Origin: an uncultured Clostridium sp.
GTDB lineage: Bacteria > Bacillota > Clostridia > Clostridiales > Clostridiaceae
Reading direction: 5' to 3'
DNA length: 64,000 nucleotides
NCBI GenBank assembly: GCA_900547475.1
Contig: URGW01000014.1
Span: forward strand, 12,358 to 76,357
Position numbers and translations under genes: made by a program. Positions 1 to 8,361 of the stretch are shown piece after piece (position 1 is the first letter of the stretch; the number at the start of each line of letters is the position of its first letter). The notes beneath the pieces are model-generated. The model searched no databases. It worked only from the letters and a program-made list of their open reading frames with translations, and was not told the DNA's origin.

Positions 1-152
1 TAAGACCTCTTACAAGTAATATAGCTTTAGAAATGGGATATGCAACACAATCACATCAAGAATTATTATTTGCAACAGGGGTTGTACTATTTGCATTTAT
101 CTTAATATTAAACTTAGTGATTTCAAAACTTTCTAGTAAGGAAGGTAAATAA
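1..152 (+). CDS. pstC: Phosphate ABC transporter permease PstC (C-terminal fragment)
   Basis: Only the last 49 codons lie in the window; the rest of the gene is upstream. The reading frame ends RPLTSNIALEMGYATQ, then a hydrophobic helix (FATGVVLFAFILILNLVI) and a short basic tail. This is the usual end of PstC, one of the two membrane subunits of the high-affinity phosphate importer, including the conserved E-M-G-Y and final membrane helix. The stop codon is 2 bases before the ATG of pstA, so the two are in one operon and probably translationally coupled. Confidence 0.9.
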   Translation, partial: RPLTSNIALEMGYATQSHQELLFATGVVLFAFILILNLVISKLSSKEGK

Positions 153-154
153 AA

Positions 155-979
155 ATGAGAAAATTTAAAGAAAATATCTTAAAGATATTATTATATTTAT
201 CAGCAGTAATAACAGTTGGAATTTTAGTATTTATAATAGGATTCATATTTATAAAAGGTTATAAATTAATAAATTTAAATTATTTATTTGGAGAGTATAA
301 GCCATCAGGTGGTGGTGGGATAAAGCCATTTATTATTTCTACATTATACACTGTAGGATTATCATTACTTATAGCAACACCAATAGGAGTGCTTTCAGCT
401 GTTTACCTACAGGAGTATGCAAAGCAAGGTAAGCTTGTTAGATTAATTAGATATTCAACAGAAGCATTGGCTGGAATACCATCAATAGTTTATGGATTAT
501 TCGGAGCAGCATTTTTTGTAAGTGCATTAAAGTTTGGTTATTCACTTTTAGCAGGATCATTAACTCTTTCCATAATTATTTTGCCTGTTATAATTCGTAC
601 TACAGAAGAAGCTTTAAAAGTAGTTCCTCCATCATATAGAGAGGCATCACTTGGACTTGGAGCAACAAGATTCCAAACTTTATACAAGGTAATACTTCCA
701 AGTGCTATACCAGGTATACTTTCAGGTGTAATACTTTCTATGGGACGTGTAATTGGAGAATCAGCAGCATTATTCTTAACAGCGGGTACTGTATATAAAA
801 TACCAACAAGTATAATGTCAAGTGGTAGAACGTTAACTGTTCATGCATTTCTTGAAACTAAGGAAAAAGGGGATATTGCTTCTGCAGCAGCTGCTGGAAT
901 AGTTTTAATTGTAATTATTTTATTATTAAATTTATTAGCAAAATTTATTAGTAAGAAATTTAATAAAGCAAATTATTAG
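155..979 (+). CDS. pstA: Phosphate ABC transporter permease PstA
   Basis: The second membrane subunit of the PstSCAB importer, 274 residues, a normal length. It has about six hydrophobic segments, the first at residues 10-34. The cytoplasmic EAA loop that docks on the ATPase PstB is visible around residues 151-188 (E-A-L-K-V-V-P through LGLGATRFQT to LPSAIPGI). The GESAALFLTAG segment is typical of PstA. The gene starts 2 bases after pstC stops and is followed by a 126-bp gap before pstB, which is unusually wide for a pst operon. Phosphate control is likely from family knowledge but its site is not in the window. Confidence 0.95.
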   Translation: MRKFKENILKILLYLSAVITVGILVFIIGFIFIKGYKLINLNYLFGEYKPSGGGGIKPFIISTLYTVGLSLLIATPIGVLSAVYLQEYAKQGKLVRLIRYSTEALAGIPSIVYGLFGAAFFVSALKFGYSLLAGSLTLSIIILPVIIRTTEEALKVVPPSYREASLGLGATRFQTLYKVILPSAIPGILSGVILSMGRVIGESAALFLTAGTVYKIPTSIMSSGRTLTVHAFLETKEKGDIASAAAAGIVLIVIILLLNLLAKFISKKFNKANY

Positions 980-1029
980 AAATTGTGGTAATATTAAATT
1001 GAGTTTTAGAATAGTATTAAAGCAATACA

Positions 1030-1055
1030 TTAAAATTGTGACTTTTTAATTTTAA
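1030..1055. repeat. AT-only inverted repeat in the pstA-pstB gap
   Basis: TTAAAATT (1030-1037) and AATTTTAA (1048-1055) form a perfect 8-bp inverted repeat with a 10-base loop, in the 126-bp gap between pstA and pstB. It is all A/T, so the hairpin would be weak. It could mark an RNA processing site or simply reflect base composition. No T-run follows, so it is not a terminator. Confidence 0.3.
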
Positions 1056-1105
1056 CAAGTTACATATATAGATTAAAGAAAATCATAAGATTTTGAGGTG
1101 TAAAT

Positions 1106-1870
1106 ATGTCAAATATAATAAAGCCAGAAATTCAAGTTAGAAACTTAGAATTATTTTATGGTGATAATAAAGCATTAAAGAATATTAATTTAGATATAGA
1201 ATCAAAAAAAGTTACAGCGTTAATAGGACCTTCAGGATGTGGTAAATCTACATTTTTAAGAACATTAAATAGAATGAATGATTTAATTGAAGGTGTTAAA
1301 ATTAATGGTGAAATTTTAATAGATGGGAAAGATATATATAAGGACTATGATGAAATAGATCTTAGAAAAAAGGTTGGTATGGTATTCCAAAAACCAAATC
1401 CATTTCCTATGTCAATCTACGATAATATAGCTTATGGCCCTAGAATACATGGAATAAAGGATAAAAAGACTTTAGATGAAATTGTTGAAAAAAGCTTAAG
1501 AGGAGCTGCTCTTTTTGATGAAGTTAAAGATAGATTAAAAAAATCTGCTTTAGGGCTTTCAGGAGGACAACAACAAAGATTATGTATAGCTAGAACTATA
1601 GCAGTATCACCAGAAATAATTTTAATGGATGAACCCACATCAGCACTAGATCCAATTTCAACTAACAAAATGGAAGAGCTTATGGATCAATTAAAGAAGC
1701 AATACACAGTTGTAATTGTTACCCATAATATGCAACAAGCTGGAAGAATTGCTGATAAGACTGCATTCTTCTTATCGGGAGAAGTTGTAGAATATGGTAA
1801 AACGGAAGATATTTTCTATAGACCTAAAGATAAGAGAACAGAGGATTATATAACTGGAAGATTTGGATAA
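1106..1870 (+). CDS. pstB: Phosphate ABC transporter ATP-binding protein PstB
   Basis: The cytoplasmic ATPase that powers phosphate import, 254 residues. Walker A is GPSGCGKST at residues 41-49, the ABC signature LSGGQ at 151-155, and Walker B IILMDEP at 171-177, followed by T-S-A-L-D. The Q-loop F-Q-K-P-N-P-F-P at about 94-101 is the PstB-specific form. The ATG is preceded by a GAGGTG ribosome-binding site. phoU follows after 28 bp, the usual order pstA-pstB-phoU. Confidence 0.97.
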   Translation: MSNIIKPEIQVRNLELFYGDNKALKNINLDIESKKVTALIGPSGCGKSTFLRTLNRMNDLIEGVKINGEILIDGKDIYKDYDEIDLRKKVGMVFQKPNPFPMSIYDNIAYGPRIHGIKDKKTLDEIVEKSLRGAALFDEVKDRLKKSALGLSGGQQQRLCIARTIAVSPEIILMDEPTSALDPISTNKMEELMDQLKKQYTVVIVTHNMQQAGRIADKTAFFLSGEVVEYGKTEDIFYRPKDKRTEDYITGRFG

Positions 1871-1898
1871 AATTTAATTTATGATAGGGAGTGAGAAT

Positions 1899-2555
1899 AT
1901 GACAAGAAATCTTTTAGACAAGAGAATGAAGTTGTTAACATCTGAACTTGCTGAAATGGGGAGTTTAGTTGAAAAGCAAATATATAATAGTATAGAAGCT
2001 TTTAAAAATAAAGATATGAAACTTGTAAAGCAAGTTATGGAAAATGATGATAAAGTTGATGAACTAAATAGAAGAATCGAAGAACAGTGTTTAAAGTTTA
2101 TGGCTATGGAATCACCAGTTGCTACAGATTTAAGAAAAGTATTTACAACTTCTAAAATAGTAACAGATTTAGAAAGAATGGCTGATTATGCAGTTGATAT
2201 ATGCAAGATTGCTAAAAGAGTTGAATCAGATGTTTTAGGTGAGGAATGTGATCCTATTTGGCAAATGGTAGATATATTAAGAAAAATGATTAATAAGTCT
2301 ATTGAAGCATTTGTTGCAGGAGATGTAGATGCAGCTTATGAGATATGTAAAATGGATGATCAAGTTGATATAATATACCGTGGATTATTTAATGATATGT
2401 TAAAGAAGATGGCAAAGGATGAGTCTATAATTAACAAAGGTGCTCAAATATTATTTGCATCTAAATATCTTGAAAGAGTTGGAGACCATGTAACAAATAT
2501 TTGTGAGTGGATAATTTTTTCTGCCAAAGGTGATTATGTAGATTTAAATGAGTAA
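1899..2555 (+). CDS. phoU: Phosphate signalling regulator PhoU
   Basis: A 218-residue all-helical protein with two PhoU repeats, each a three-helix bundle. The repeat motif is visible twice: E-S-P-V-A-T-D-L-R and D-L-E-R-M-A-D-Y in the first half, K-Y-L-E-R-V-G-D-H near the end. In the family PhoU damps Pst transport and signals phosphate status to the PhoR kinase. The chosen ATG at 1899 follows GGGAGTGAG at 1888-1896; an upstream in-frame ATG at 1881 has no ribosome-binding site and would precede the family's usual N terminus. It is the last gene of the pst operon. Confidence 0.95.
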   Translation: MTRNLLDKRMKLLTSELAEMGSLVEKQIYNSIEAFKNKDMKLVKQVMENDDKVDELNRRIEEQCLKFMAMESPVATDLRKVFTTSKIVTDLERMADYAVDICKIAKRVESDVLGEECDPIWQMVDILRKMINKSIEAFVAGDVDAAYEICKMDDQVDIIYRGLFNDMLKKMAKDESIINKGAQILFASKYLERVGDHVTNICEWIIFSAKGDYVDLNE

Positions 2556-2562
2556 TAATAAA

Positions 2563-2591
2563 GGATATGGGGTAACCTATATTCTTTTTTT
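2563..2591 (+). terminator. Terminator after phoU
   Basis: GGATATGGG (2563-2571) pairs with CCTATATTC (2576-2584) through a 4-base loop, with two G-U pairs, followed directly by seven T. This ends the pst-phoU operon. Confidence 0.75.
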
Positions 2592-2660
2592 ATTTAATAA
2601 TTTTAAAAATCATATATAAGTATTCTAAAATTTAATTTTTGCAATTAACTTAACTGTTAG

Positions 2661-2689
2661 TTGACTGAATAAAATTATTAGGTTAATAT
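2661..2689 (+). promoter_or_regulatory. Sigma-A promoter for the DUF512-der-gpsA operon
   Basis: TTGACT (2661-2666), a 17-base spacer and TAATAT (2684-2689). It sits 38 bp before the start codon of the next gene and after the phoU terminator. Confidence 0.6.
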
Positions 2690-2726
2690 ATCATAGAGAT
2701 GATAGGTAATTATAGGAGTGGACATT

Positions 2727-4061
2727 ATGAAGAATGTAATAACAAGTGTAATGCCTGATAGTATTGCTGAAGAAGTCGGCATTGAAGAAAATGATATTTT
2801 ATTATCAGTAAATGGAGAAAAGATAGTTGATATTATAGACTACAGGTTTTTAACTAACGATGAAGAAATAGTATTAGAAATACAAAAACCTAATGGAGAG
2901 ATTTGGGATTATGAAATAGAGAAAGACTATGGAGAAGAACTAGGTCTTGAATTTGGTGGCGGTATTATGGATAAGGCAAAAAGATGTAGTAATAAATGTA
3001 TGTTTTGCTTTATAGATCAAAATCCAAAGGGGATGAGAGAAAGTCTTTATTTTAAGGATGATGATTCACGTCTTTCATTCCTTCAAGGTAATTTTGTTAC
3101 TTTAACAAATATGAAAGATGAAGATATAGAAAGAATCATAAGATATAGGATAAGTCCTATAAATATTTCGGTACATACAACAAATCCAGATTTAAGAGTT
3201 AAAATGCTCGGAAATAGATTTGCAGGGTCAGTGTATGACAGAATGAAGAAGCTTGCAGATGCAGGAATAGAAATGCATTGCCAAATAGTACTTATACCAG
3301 AAGTTAATAATGGAGAAGAGTTAAAAAGAACTATTACTGATTTATATGAGTTGTATCCATCAGTTGCAAATATTGCAGTAGTACCAATTGGAGTTACTAA
3401 ATATAGAGAAGGATTAGTTCAAGTAAAAACATTTACTAAAGAATCAGCAAGAAAAGAGTTAGAAATGGTTATGGAATTCCAAAAGAGATTTATGGAAGAA
3501 ATAAATGATCCATTTGTAAGATTTTCTGATGAGTTTTATTTAGTCTCAGGTATAGATGTACCTGAGGAGAGTTTTTATAATGGATATGAGCAAATAGAAG
3601 ATGGAATTGGTATGATTAGATGCTTTAGAGAAGCCATAAACTATACTGCTCAAGATTTAAATAAAAATATAAAAGGAACTTTTTCAGTTCCAACTGGAAA
3701 GCTTGCTTTTGATGAGGTAAGCAATGGGATGAAGAAGTTAATGGAAGTTAACCCTAATATTAAAATAGATACATACAAAATTATTAATCATTTCTTTGGA
3801 GAAACAATAACTGTTGCAGGTCTTCTTACAGGAACAGATATTATAGGACAATTAAAGGGGAAGATTAATAGCGAGTACTTAATTATGCCTAATAATATGT
3901 TTAGAAAGGGATACGAGTTAGGGCCAGCTGAATATATTATGTTAGATGATACAAAGATAGATGATATAGAAAGAGAATTAGGCGTTAAAGTTCTTGTATG
4001 CGATCATACAGGAGAAGATATAGTAAGCATAATAAATGATGCATGTCAGGAGGAAGAATAA
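2727..4061 (+). CDS. DUF512 family radical SAM protein with N-terminal PDZ domain
   Basis: A 444-residue protein of unknown function. Residues 1-60 look like a PDZ peptide-binding domain (S-I-A-E-E-V-G-I, N-D-I-L-L-S-V-N-G). A radical-SAM cysteine triad follows at Cys87, Cys91 and Cys94 (CSNKCMFCFIDQNP), predicting a 4Fe-4S cluster that cleaves S-adenosylmethionine. The segment after it (R-E-S-L-Y-F-K-D-D-D-S-R-L-S-F) and the C-terminal half are typical of DUF512. ATG 2727 is chosen because GGAG lies 8-11 bases upstream; a GTG at 2718 overlaps that site. Its stop touches the ribosome-binding site of der, so the two are coupled. No substrate is known. Confidence 0.85.
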   Translation: MKNVITSVMPDSIAEEVGIEENDILLSVNGEKIVDIIDYRFLTNDEEIVLEIQKPNGEIWDYEIEKDYGEELGLEFGGGIMDKAKRCSNKCMFCFIDQNPKGMRESLYFKDDDSRLSFLQGNFVTLTNMKDEDIERIIRYRISPINISVHTTNPDLRVKMLGNRFAGSVYDRMKKLADAGIEMHCQIVLIPEVNNGEELKRTITDLYELYPSVANIAVVPIGVTKYREGLVQVKTFTKESARKELEMVMEFQKRFMEEINDPFVRFSDEFYLVSGIDVPEESFYNGYEQIEDGIGMIRCFREAINYTAQDLNKNIKGTFSVPTGKLAFDEVSNGMKKLMEVNPNIKIDTYKIINHFFGETITVAGLLTGTDIIGQLKGKINSEYLIMPNNMFRKGYELGPAEYIMLDDTKIDDIERELGVKVLVCDHTGEDIVSIINDACQEEE

Positions 4062-4063
4062 TA

Positions 4064-5383
4064 ATGGCAAAACCAATAGTAGCTATAGTTGGAAGACCAA
4101 ATGTAGGTAAGTCTACATTATTCAATAAATTAGCAGGAAAAAGAATTTCAATAGTTCAAGATACACCAGGTGTAACAAGAGATAGAGTATATGCAGAAGC
4201 TGAATGGCTAAATCATACTTTTACTATGATTGATACAGGTGGTATAGAACCAGAAAATCAAGATATAATAGTTAAACAAATGAGAAGACAAGCAAATATT
4301 GCGATAGAAACTGCTGACGTTATAATGTTTGTAGTTGATGGTAAGGAAGGTTTAACTGCAGCTGATAATGAAGTTGCTACAATGCTTAGAAAATCAAAAA
4401 AACCAGTTGTATTAGTTGTTAATAAAATTGACAACTTAAAAGATGAAGAAAATGCTTGGGAATTCTATAACTTAGGTATAGGTGATCCAGTTGCTATATC
4501 AGCAGGTCAAGGAAAAGGTCTTGGAGATATGCTTGATATGGTAGTATCTCACTTTAATTCTATTGGAAGCAAAGATGAAGAAGAGGATGACATAAAAATT
4601 GCTATGATAGGTAAACCTAATGTAGGTAAGTCATCATTAATAAATAGATTATTAGGTGAAGATAGATTAATAGTATCTGATATAGCTGGAACTACAAGAG
4701 ATGCTATAGATAGTAAAATTGAAAATGAAATTGGAAAGTTTACTTTAATTGATACTGCAGGCCTTAGAAGAAAGAGTAAAGTTAAAGAAGAAATTGAAAG
4801 ATATTCAGTTATTAGAACACTTGCGGCAGTTGAAAGAGCGGACGTTTGTATATTAATGATAGATGCAACAGAAGGTGTAACAGAGCAAGATGAAAAGATT
4901 ATAGGATTTGCTCATGAGTTAAATAAGGCTATAATGGTTATAGTTAATAAATGGGATCTTATTGAAAAAGACGATAAGACAATGGATAACTATAAGAAAG
5001 ACTTACAAAGCAAACTTAAGTTTATAAAGTATGCTAAGTTCTTATTTATATCAGCCTTAACAGGACAAAGAGCTCATAAGGTTCTTGAAGTTGCTAAAGA
5101 GTGTTATGATAATTATGATAAGAGAGTTGGAACTGGTGTATTAAATGATGTTATTAGTAAAGCTATATTAATGAAAGAGCCACCAGTTGTAGCATTAAAA
5201 AGATTAAAGATATACTATGCTACTCAAGTAGCTACAAAACCACCAAAGTTTGTATTCTTTGTTAATGATGTAAATGCAAGACATTTCTCATATGAAAGAT
5301 ATTTAGAGAATCAATTAAGAGAAAATTTTGATTTCAGTGGAACTGGAATACAAATAGAATATAGGGAAAGAAAGGATAGTTAG
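4064..5383 (+). CDS. der: Ribosome biogenesis GTPase Der (EngA)
   Basis: Tandem-GTPase factor needed for 50S subunit assembly, 439 residues. P-loop 1 is GRPNVGKST (10-18) with DTGG and NKID at 120-123; P-loop 2 is GKPNVGKSS (183-191) with DTAG and NKWD. The final 80 residues form the KH-like domain (P-P-K-F-V-F-F-V-N-D). ATG 4064 lies 10 bp after AGGAGG and 2 bp after the preceding stop; an in-frame upstream start inside the previous gene is unlikely. gpsA follows after 2 bp. Confidence 0.97.
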   Translation: MAKPIVAIVGRPNVGKSTLFNKLAGKRISIVQDTPGVTRDRVYAEAEWLNHTFTMIDTGGIEPENQDIIVKQMRRQANIAIETADVIMFVVDGKEGLTAADNEVATMLRKSKKPVVLVVNKIDNLKDEENAWEFYNLGIGDPVAISAGQGKGLGDMLDMVVSHFNSIGSKDEEEDDIKIAMIGKPNVGKSSLINRLLGEDRLIVSDIAGTTRDAIDSKIENEIGKFTLIDTAGLRRKSKVKEEIERYSVIRTLAAVERADVCILMIDATEGVTEQDEKIIGFAHELNKAIMVIVNKWDLIEKDDKTMDNYKKDLQSKLKFIKYAKFLFISALTGQRAHKVLEVAKECYDNYDKRVGTGVLNDVISKAILMKEPPVVALKRLKIYYATQVATKPPKFVFFVNDVNARHFSYERYLENQLRENFDFSGTGIQIEYRERKDS

Positions 5384-5385
5384 TT

Positions 5386-6378
5386 ATGAGTAAAGTGACT
5401 TTTTTAGGCGGAGGAAGTTTCGGGATTTCTTTAGCTATTTTATTAGCAAACAAAGGAAATGTAGTAGCGGTATACGATAGAGATAACACTGTTGTAGAGG
5501 ATATTAATATAAACAGACGAAATGATAAGTTTATTAAGGGATTAGATGTGCCTAAAAATGTTACGGCTTATAATACTTTGGAAGAAGCTATTATAGATAG
5601 TGATTATGTAGTATTAGCTGTTCCATCTCATGTAATAAGAAGTGCTTCTAGAAGTCTTAAAGGATTAATAGATGAAACTATACCTGTAATTTGCATTGCA
5701 AAGGGAATTGAAGAAGGTAGTAACAAAACATTAGTTGAAGTTATTGAAGAAGAGATTAAAAATCCTGTTGTAGTATTATCTGGACCAAGTCATGCAGAAG
5801 AAGTTGCATTTAATATTCCAACAACTGTACTTACTTCATCTAAGGATATGAAAGTAGCTGAAGAAGTTCAAGATTTATTTATAACTAAAACATTTAGAGT
5901 ATATACTAATGATGATTTAGTTGGAGTTGAAGTTGGAGGAGCTGTTAAGAATATTATAGCCCTTGCTGCTGGTGTGTGTGATGGTTTAGGATATGGAGAT
6001 AATACAAAGGCGGCATTAATGACAAGAGGTATGGCTGAGATAGTAAGGATAGGTACTAAGCTTGGTGGAAAAATTGAAACATTCTTAGGACTTACTGGTA
6101 TGGGAGATTTAATAGTTACTTGTACTAGTATGCATTCAAGAAATAGAAGAGCTGGTTACTTAATAGGAACTGGAAAAACTAGAGAAGAAGCTGTAGAAGA
6201 AGTAGGAATGGTTGTTGAAGGAATAAAAGCTTGTTATGCATTTTATAATTTAAAGGAAAAGTTAAATATTGAAATGCCAATAACAGATGCTCTGTATAAA
6301 GTTCTTTTTGAAGGTAAGGATGCAAAGAAAATGGTTGCTGAGCTATTAGAAAGAGATAAAAAAGCTGAAAATTATTAG
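5386..6378 (+). CDS. gpsA: Glycerol-3-phosphate dehydrogenase [NAD(P)+]
   Basis: Makes sn-glycerol 3-phosphate from dihydroxyacetone phosphate for phospholipid synthesis. 330 residues, normal length. The nucleotide-binding loop GGGSFG is at 8-13. The catalytic Lys lies in G-A-V-K-N-I-I-A-L-A-A-G, and G-L-T-G-M-G-D-L-I-V-T-C is a family signature. Translation probably depends on coupling to der, whose stop is 2 bp upstream, because no strong ribosome-binding site is visible. A terminator follows, and spoIVA comes next as in B. subtilis. Confidence 0.96.
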   Translation: MSKVTFLGGGSFGISLAILLANKGNVVAVYDRDNTVVEDININRRNDKFIKGLDVPKNVTAYNTLEEAIIDSDYVVLAVPSHVIRSASRSLKGLIDETIPVICIAKGIEEGSNKTLVEVIEEEIKNPVVVLSGPSHAEEVAFNIPTTVLTSSKDMKVAEEVQDLFITKTFRVYTNDDLVGVEVGGAVKNIIALAAGVCDGLGYGDNTKAALMTRGMAEIVRIGTKLGGKIETFLGLTGMGDLIVTCTSMHSRNRRAGYLIGTGKTREEAVEEVGMVVEGIKACYAFYNLKEKLNIEMPITDALYKVLFEGKDAKKMVAELLERDKKAENY

Positions 6379-6380
6379 TA

Positions 6381-6420
6381 AAAAGGTGAAATTGCAATTG
6401 TGTGATTTCACCTTTTTTTA
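6381..6420 (+). terminator. Terminator after gpsA
   Basis: AAAAGGTGAAAT (6381-6392) pairs perfectly with ATTTCACCTTTT (6405-6416) over a 12-base loop, and seven T close the right arm. A strong intrinsic terminator. Confidence 0.9.
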
Positions 6421-6707
6421 TTAGAATTTATCAGATATAATTGGATTTTTATTTAGTATTACTATTAAATCAGTACAGCGATAAAAATAAGATTGTGTTA
6501 TGTAAAAATAAAATTTAAAAGTACATCATAAATAGTTAGATTATAACATATTGTTAAGTATATAGATACTTAAGAAAAAAGTTAACTTTAGTAAAAGATT
6601 CTAAAAATCAAAATTTTGATTTAGGGGAATAAACTTAAAAAAATAGTATACTTTTTTTTGATTAGGAATATATATATAGTGTTAAAAATAAATAGGAGGG
6701 TGTACTT
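6421..6707. other. Intergenic region before spoIVA
   Basis: No gene seen. The region is very AT-rich and holds two inverted repeats: TTAAGTAT/ATACTTAA at 6554-6573 (4-base loop) and a gapless 18-bp palindrome AAATCAAAATTTTGATTT at 6605-6622. spoIVA needs the mother-cell factor sigma-E in Bacillus, but I find no convincing sigma-E promoter here; GTATAC near 6650 with AATATATA near 6669 is only a weak match. The AGGAGGG ribosome-binding site of spoIVA ends the region. Confidence 0.5.
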
Positions 6708-8186
6708 ATGGGCGATTTCAACATATATAAGGATATTGCAGAAAGGACTCAAGGTGACATATACTTAGGGGTTGTTGGACCAGTTAGAACTGGAAAGTCT
6801 ACATTTATTAAAAAATTTATGGACCTTATGGTTATACCAAAGATTGATAATGCTTATAAAAAGGAAAGAGCTAAGGATGAATTGCCACAAAGTGGATCAG
6901 GTAAAACTATCCATACTACTGAACCTAAATTCGTTCCAAATGAGGCTGTAGAAATAACTATTGATGAGGATATTAAATTAAAGGTTAGACTAGTAGATTG
7001 TGTGGGGTATATAGTTAAAGGGGCTTTAGGATATTTAGAAGATGAAGAACCTAAGATGGTTAATACTCCATGGTATGAATATGAAATACCATTTGAAGAT
7101 GCTGCTGAAATAGGGACAAGAAAAGTTATAACAGATCATTCAACTGTTGGACTTTTAGTAACTACTGATGGTAGCATTACAGGGATAGATAGAGAGGAAT
7201 ACTTAGAGGCTGAAGAAAGGGTAGTAGAAGAACTTAAAGCAATTAACAAACCTTTCATAGTTGTACTTAATACTAAAAACATAAACTCTCCTGAAACAGA
7301 TGCATTAAAGGATGAACTTGAGAAGAAATATGATGTAGAAGTTCAAGTTATGGATGTTTATAATATGACAGAAAAAGATATTGAGAATTTATTTAAGCAT
7401 GTACTTAAGGAGTTCCCTGTAAAAGAAATAAATATAGACATGCCTATTTGGGTTGAAAACTTAGAGCCAGAACATTGGTTGAAAAAAGAATTTTTTAAGA
7501 TTGTTAAGGGAATGTGTCAAAGTGTAGATAAAATAAGAGACATAAAATTAGCCTTTAGTGATGCCAAAGAAAATGAAAATTTAAGTGCATCAGATTTAAG
7601 TGAAATAAACCTTGGTGAAGGCACTGCAAGAATATTACTTAAACCAAGTGAAACTATTTTTTATAAAGTACTTAGTGAAAATTGTGATAGTGAAATTGAA
7701 AGTGAGAGCGATTTAATAGCTCTTATGAAAGATTTAAATATAGCAAAACGTGAGTATGATAAAATTAAAGATGCTTTAGTTGATGTTAGGGAAACGGGAT
7801 ATGGACTTGTTGCACCTCAATTAAGTGAGATGAAATTTGAAGAGCCTGAAATAGTTAAACAAGGAACTAAGTTTGGAGTTAAATTAAAGGCTAGTGCACC
7901 ATCATTACATTTCATTAAAGCAGATATTAAAACTGAAATTAGTCCAATAATGGGATCAGAAAAGGAAAGTGAAGAGCTAGTTAATGCTCTTATGGAGCAA
8001 TTTGATAAAGACCCAGTATCATTATGGCAAAGTAATATGTTTGGTAAATCTTTAGAAGTATTAGTTAAAGAAGGATTACAAAATAAATTATATAAGATGC
8101 CAGAAGATGTTCAGGTGAAAATTCAAAAGACGCTTCAAAAGATTATTAACGAAGGAAATGGCGGTTTGATTTGTATAATTCTATAA
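6708..8186 (+). CDS. spoIVA: Stage IV sporulation protein A (spore coat basement-layer ATPase)
   Basis: SpoIVA polymerises on the outer forespore membrane and forms the platform on which the coat assembles. 492 residues, as in B. subtilis. The P-loop GPVRTGKST is at 24-32; the N-terminal domain is a TRAFAC GTPase-like fold that has switched to ATP. G-S-G-K-T-I-H-T-T-E-P-K-F-V-P and V-D-C-V-G-Y are family signatures, and the C terminus G-N-G-G-L-I-C-I-I-L is the conserved SpoVM-contacting end. The partner anchor SpoVM is encoded at 25818 in this window. AGGAGGG precedes the ATG. Confidence 0.98.
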   Translation: MGDFNIYKDIAERTQGDIYLGVVGPVRTGKSTFIKKFMDLMVIPKIDNAYKKERAKDELPQSGSGKTIHTTEPKFVPNEAVEITIDEDIKLKVRLVDCVGYIVKGALGYLEDEEPKMVNTPWYEYEIPFEDAAEIGTRKVITDHSTVGLLVTTDGSITGIDREEYLEAEERVVEELKAINKPFIVVLNTKNINSPETDALKDELEKKYDVEVQVMDVYNMTEKDIENLFKHVLKEFPVKEINIDMPIWVENLEPEHWLKKEFFKIVKGMCQSVDKIRDIKLAFSDAKENENLSASDLSEINLGEGTARILLKPSETIFYKVLSENCDSEIESESDLIALMKDLNIAKREYDKIKDALVDVRETGYGLVAPQLSEMKFEEPEIVKQGTKFGVKLKASAPSLHFIKADIKTEISPIMGSEKESEELVNALMEQFDKDPVSLWQSNMFGKSLEVLVKEGLQNKLYKMPEDVQVKIQKTLQKIINEGNGGLICIIL

Positions 8187-8193
8187 CATAAAC

Positions 8194-8238
8194 ATAACCT
8201 ACTACTAAGAATAATAATTAGTAGTAGGTTATTTTTTG
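8194..8238 (+). terminator. Terminator after spoIVA
   Basis: ATAACCTACTACTAA (8194-8208) pairs perfectly with TTAGTAGTAGGTTAT (8218-8232), followed by a T-run. 15-bp stem, 9-base loop; very strong. Confidence 0.93.
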
Positions 8239-8244
8239 TGTTAT

Positions 8245-8269
8245 AAATAAGTTAAAAATTAACTTATTT
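8245..8269. repeat. 11-bp perfect hairpin downstream of the spoIVA terminator
   Basis: AAATAAGTTAA (8245-8255) and TTAACTTATTT (8259-8269) pair perfectly over a 3-base AAA loop. No T-run follows (TTTCG), so it is not a second terminator in the + direction. Its role is unknown. Confidence 0.5.
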
Positions 8270-8306
8270 CGTATTTTAGTGTAGAGTACATTATTATTTG
8301 AATAGA

Positions 8307-8342
8307 ATATATTAAGCAGAGATAGTATTATGCTTAATATAT
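8307..8342. promoter_or_regulatory. 12-bp inverted repeat upstream of the BECR-like gene
   Basis: ATATATTAAGCA (8307-8318) and TGCTTAATATAT (8331-8342) are perfect inverted copies separated by 12 bases. The right arm ends 9 bases before the AGAGGGA ribosome-binding site of the next gene. A TTGAAT (8298-8303) lies just upstream and weak -10 candidates (GATAGT, TAGTAT) fall in the spacer, so the repeat would overlap a promoter. Either an operator for a dimeric regulator or an RNA hairpin in the leader is possible. Confidence 0.45.
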
Positions 8343-8361
8343 TATAGTGAAGAGGGATAGT

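Noticed and set aside
980..1105. Possible Pho box (TTAACA-like words) between pstA and pstB
   Set aside because: The words are not repeated at the regular spacing a PhoP site needs, and they are common in AT-rich DNA.
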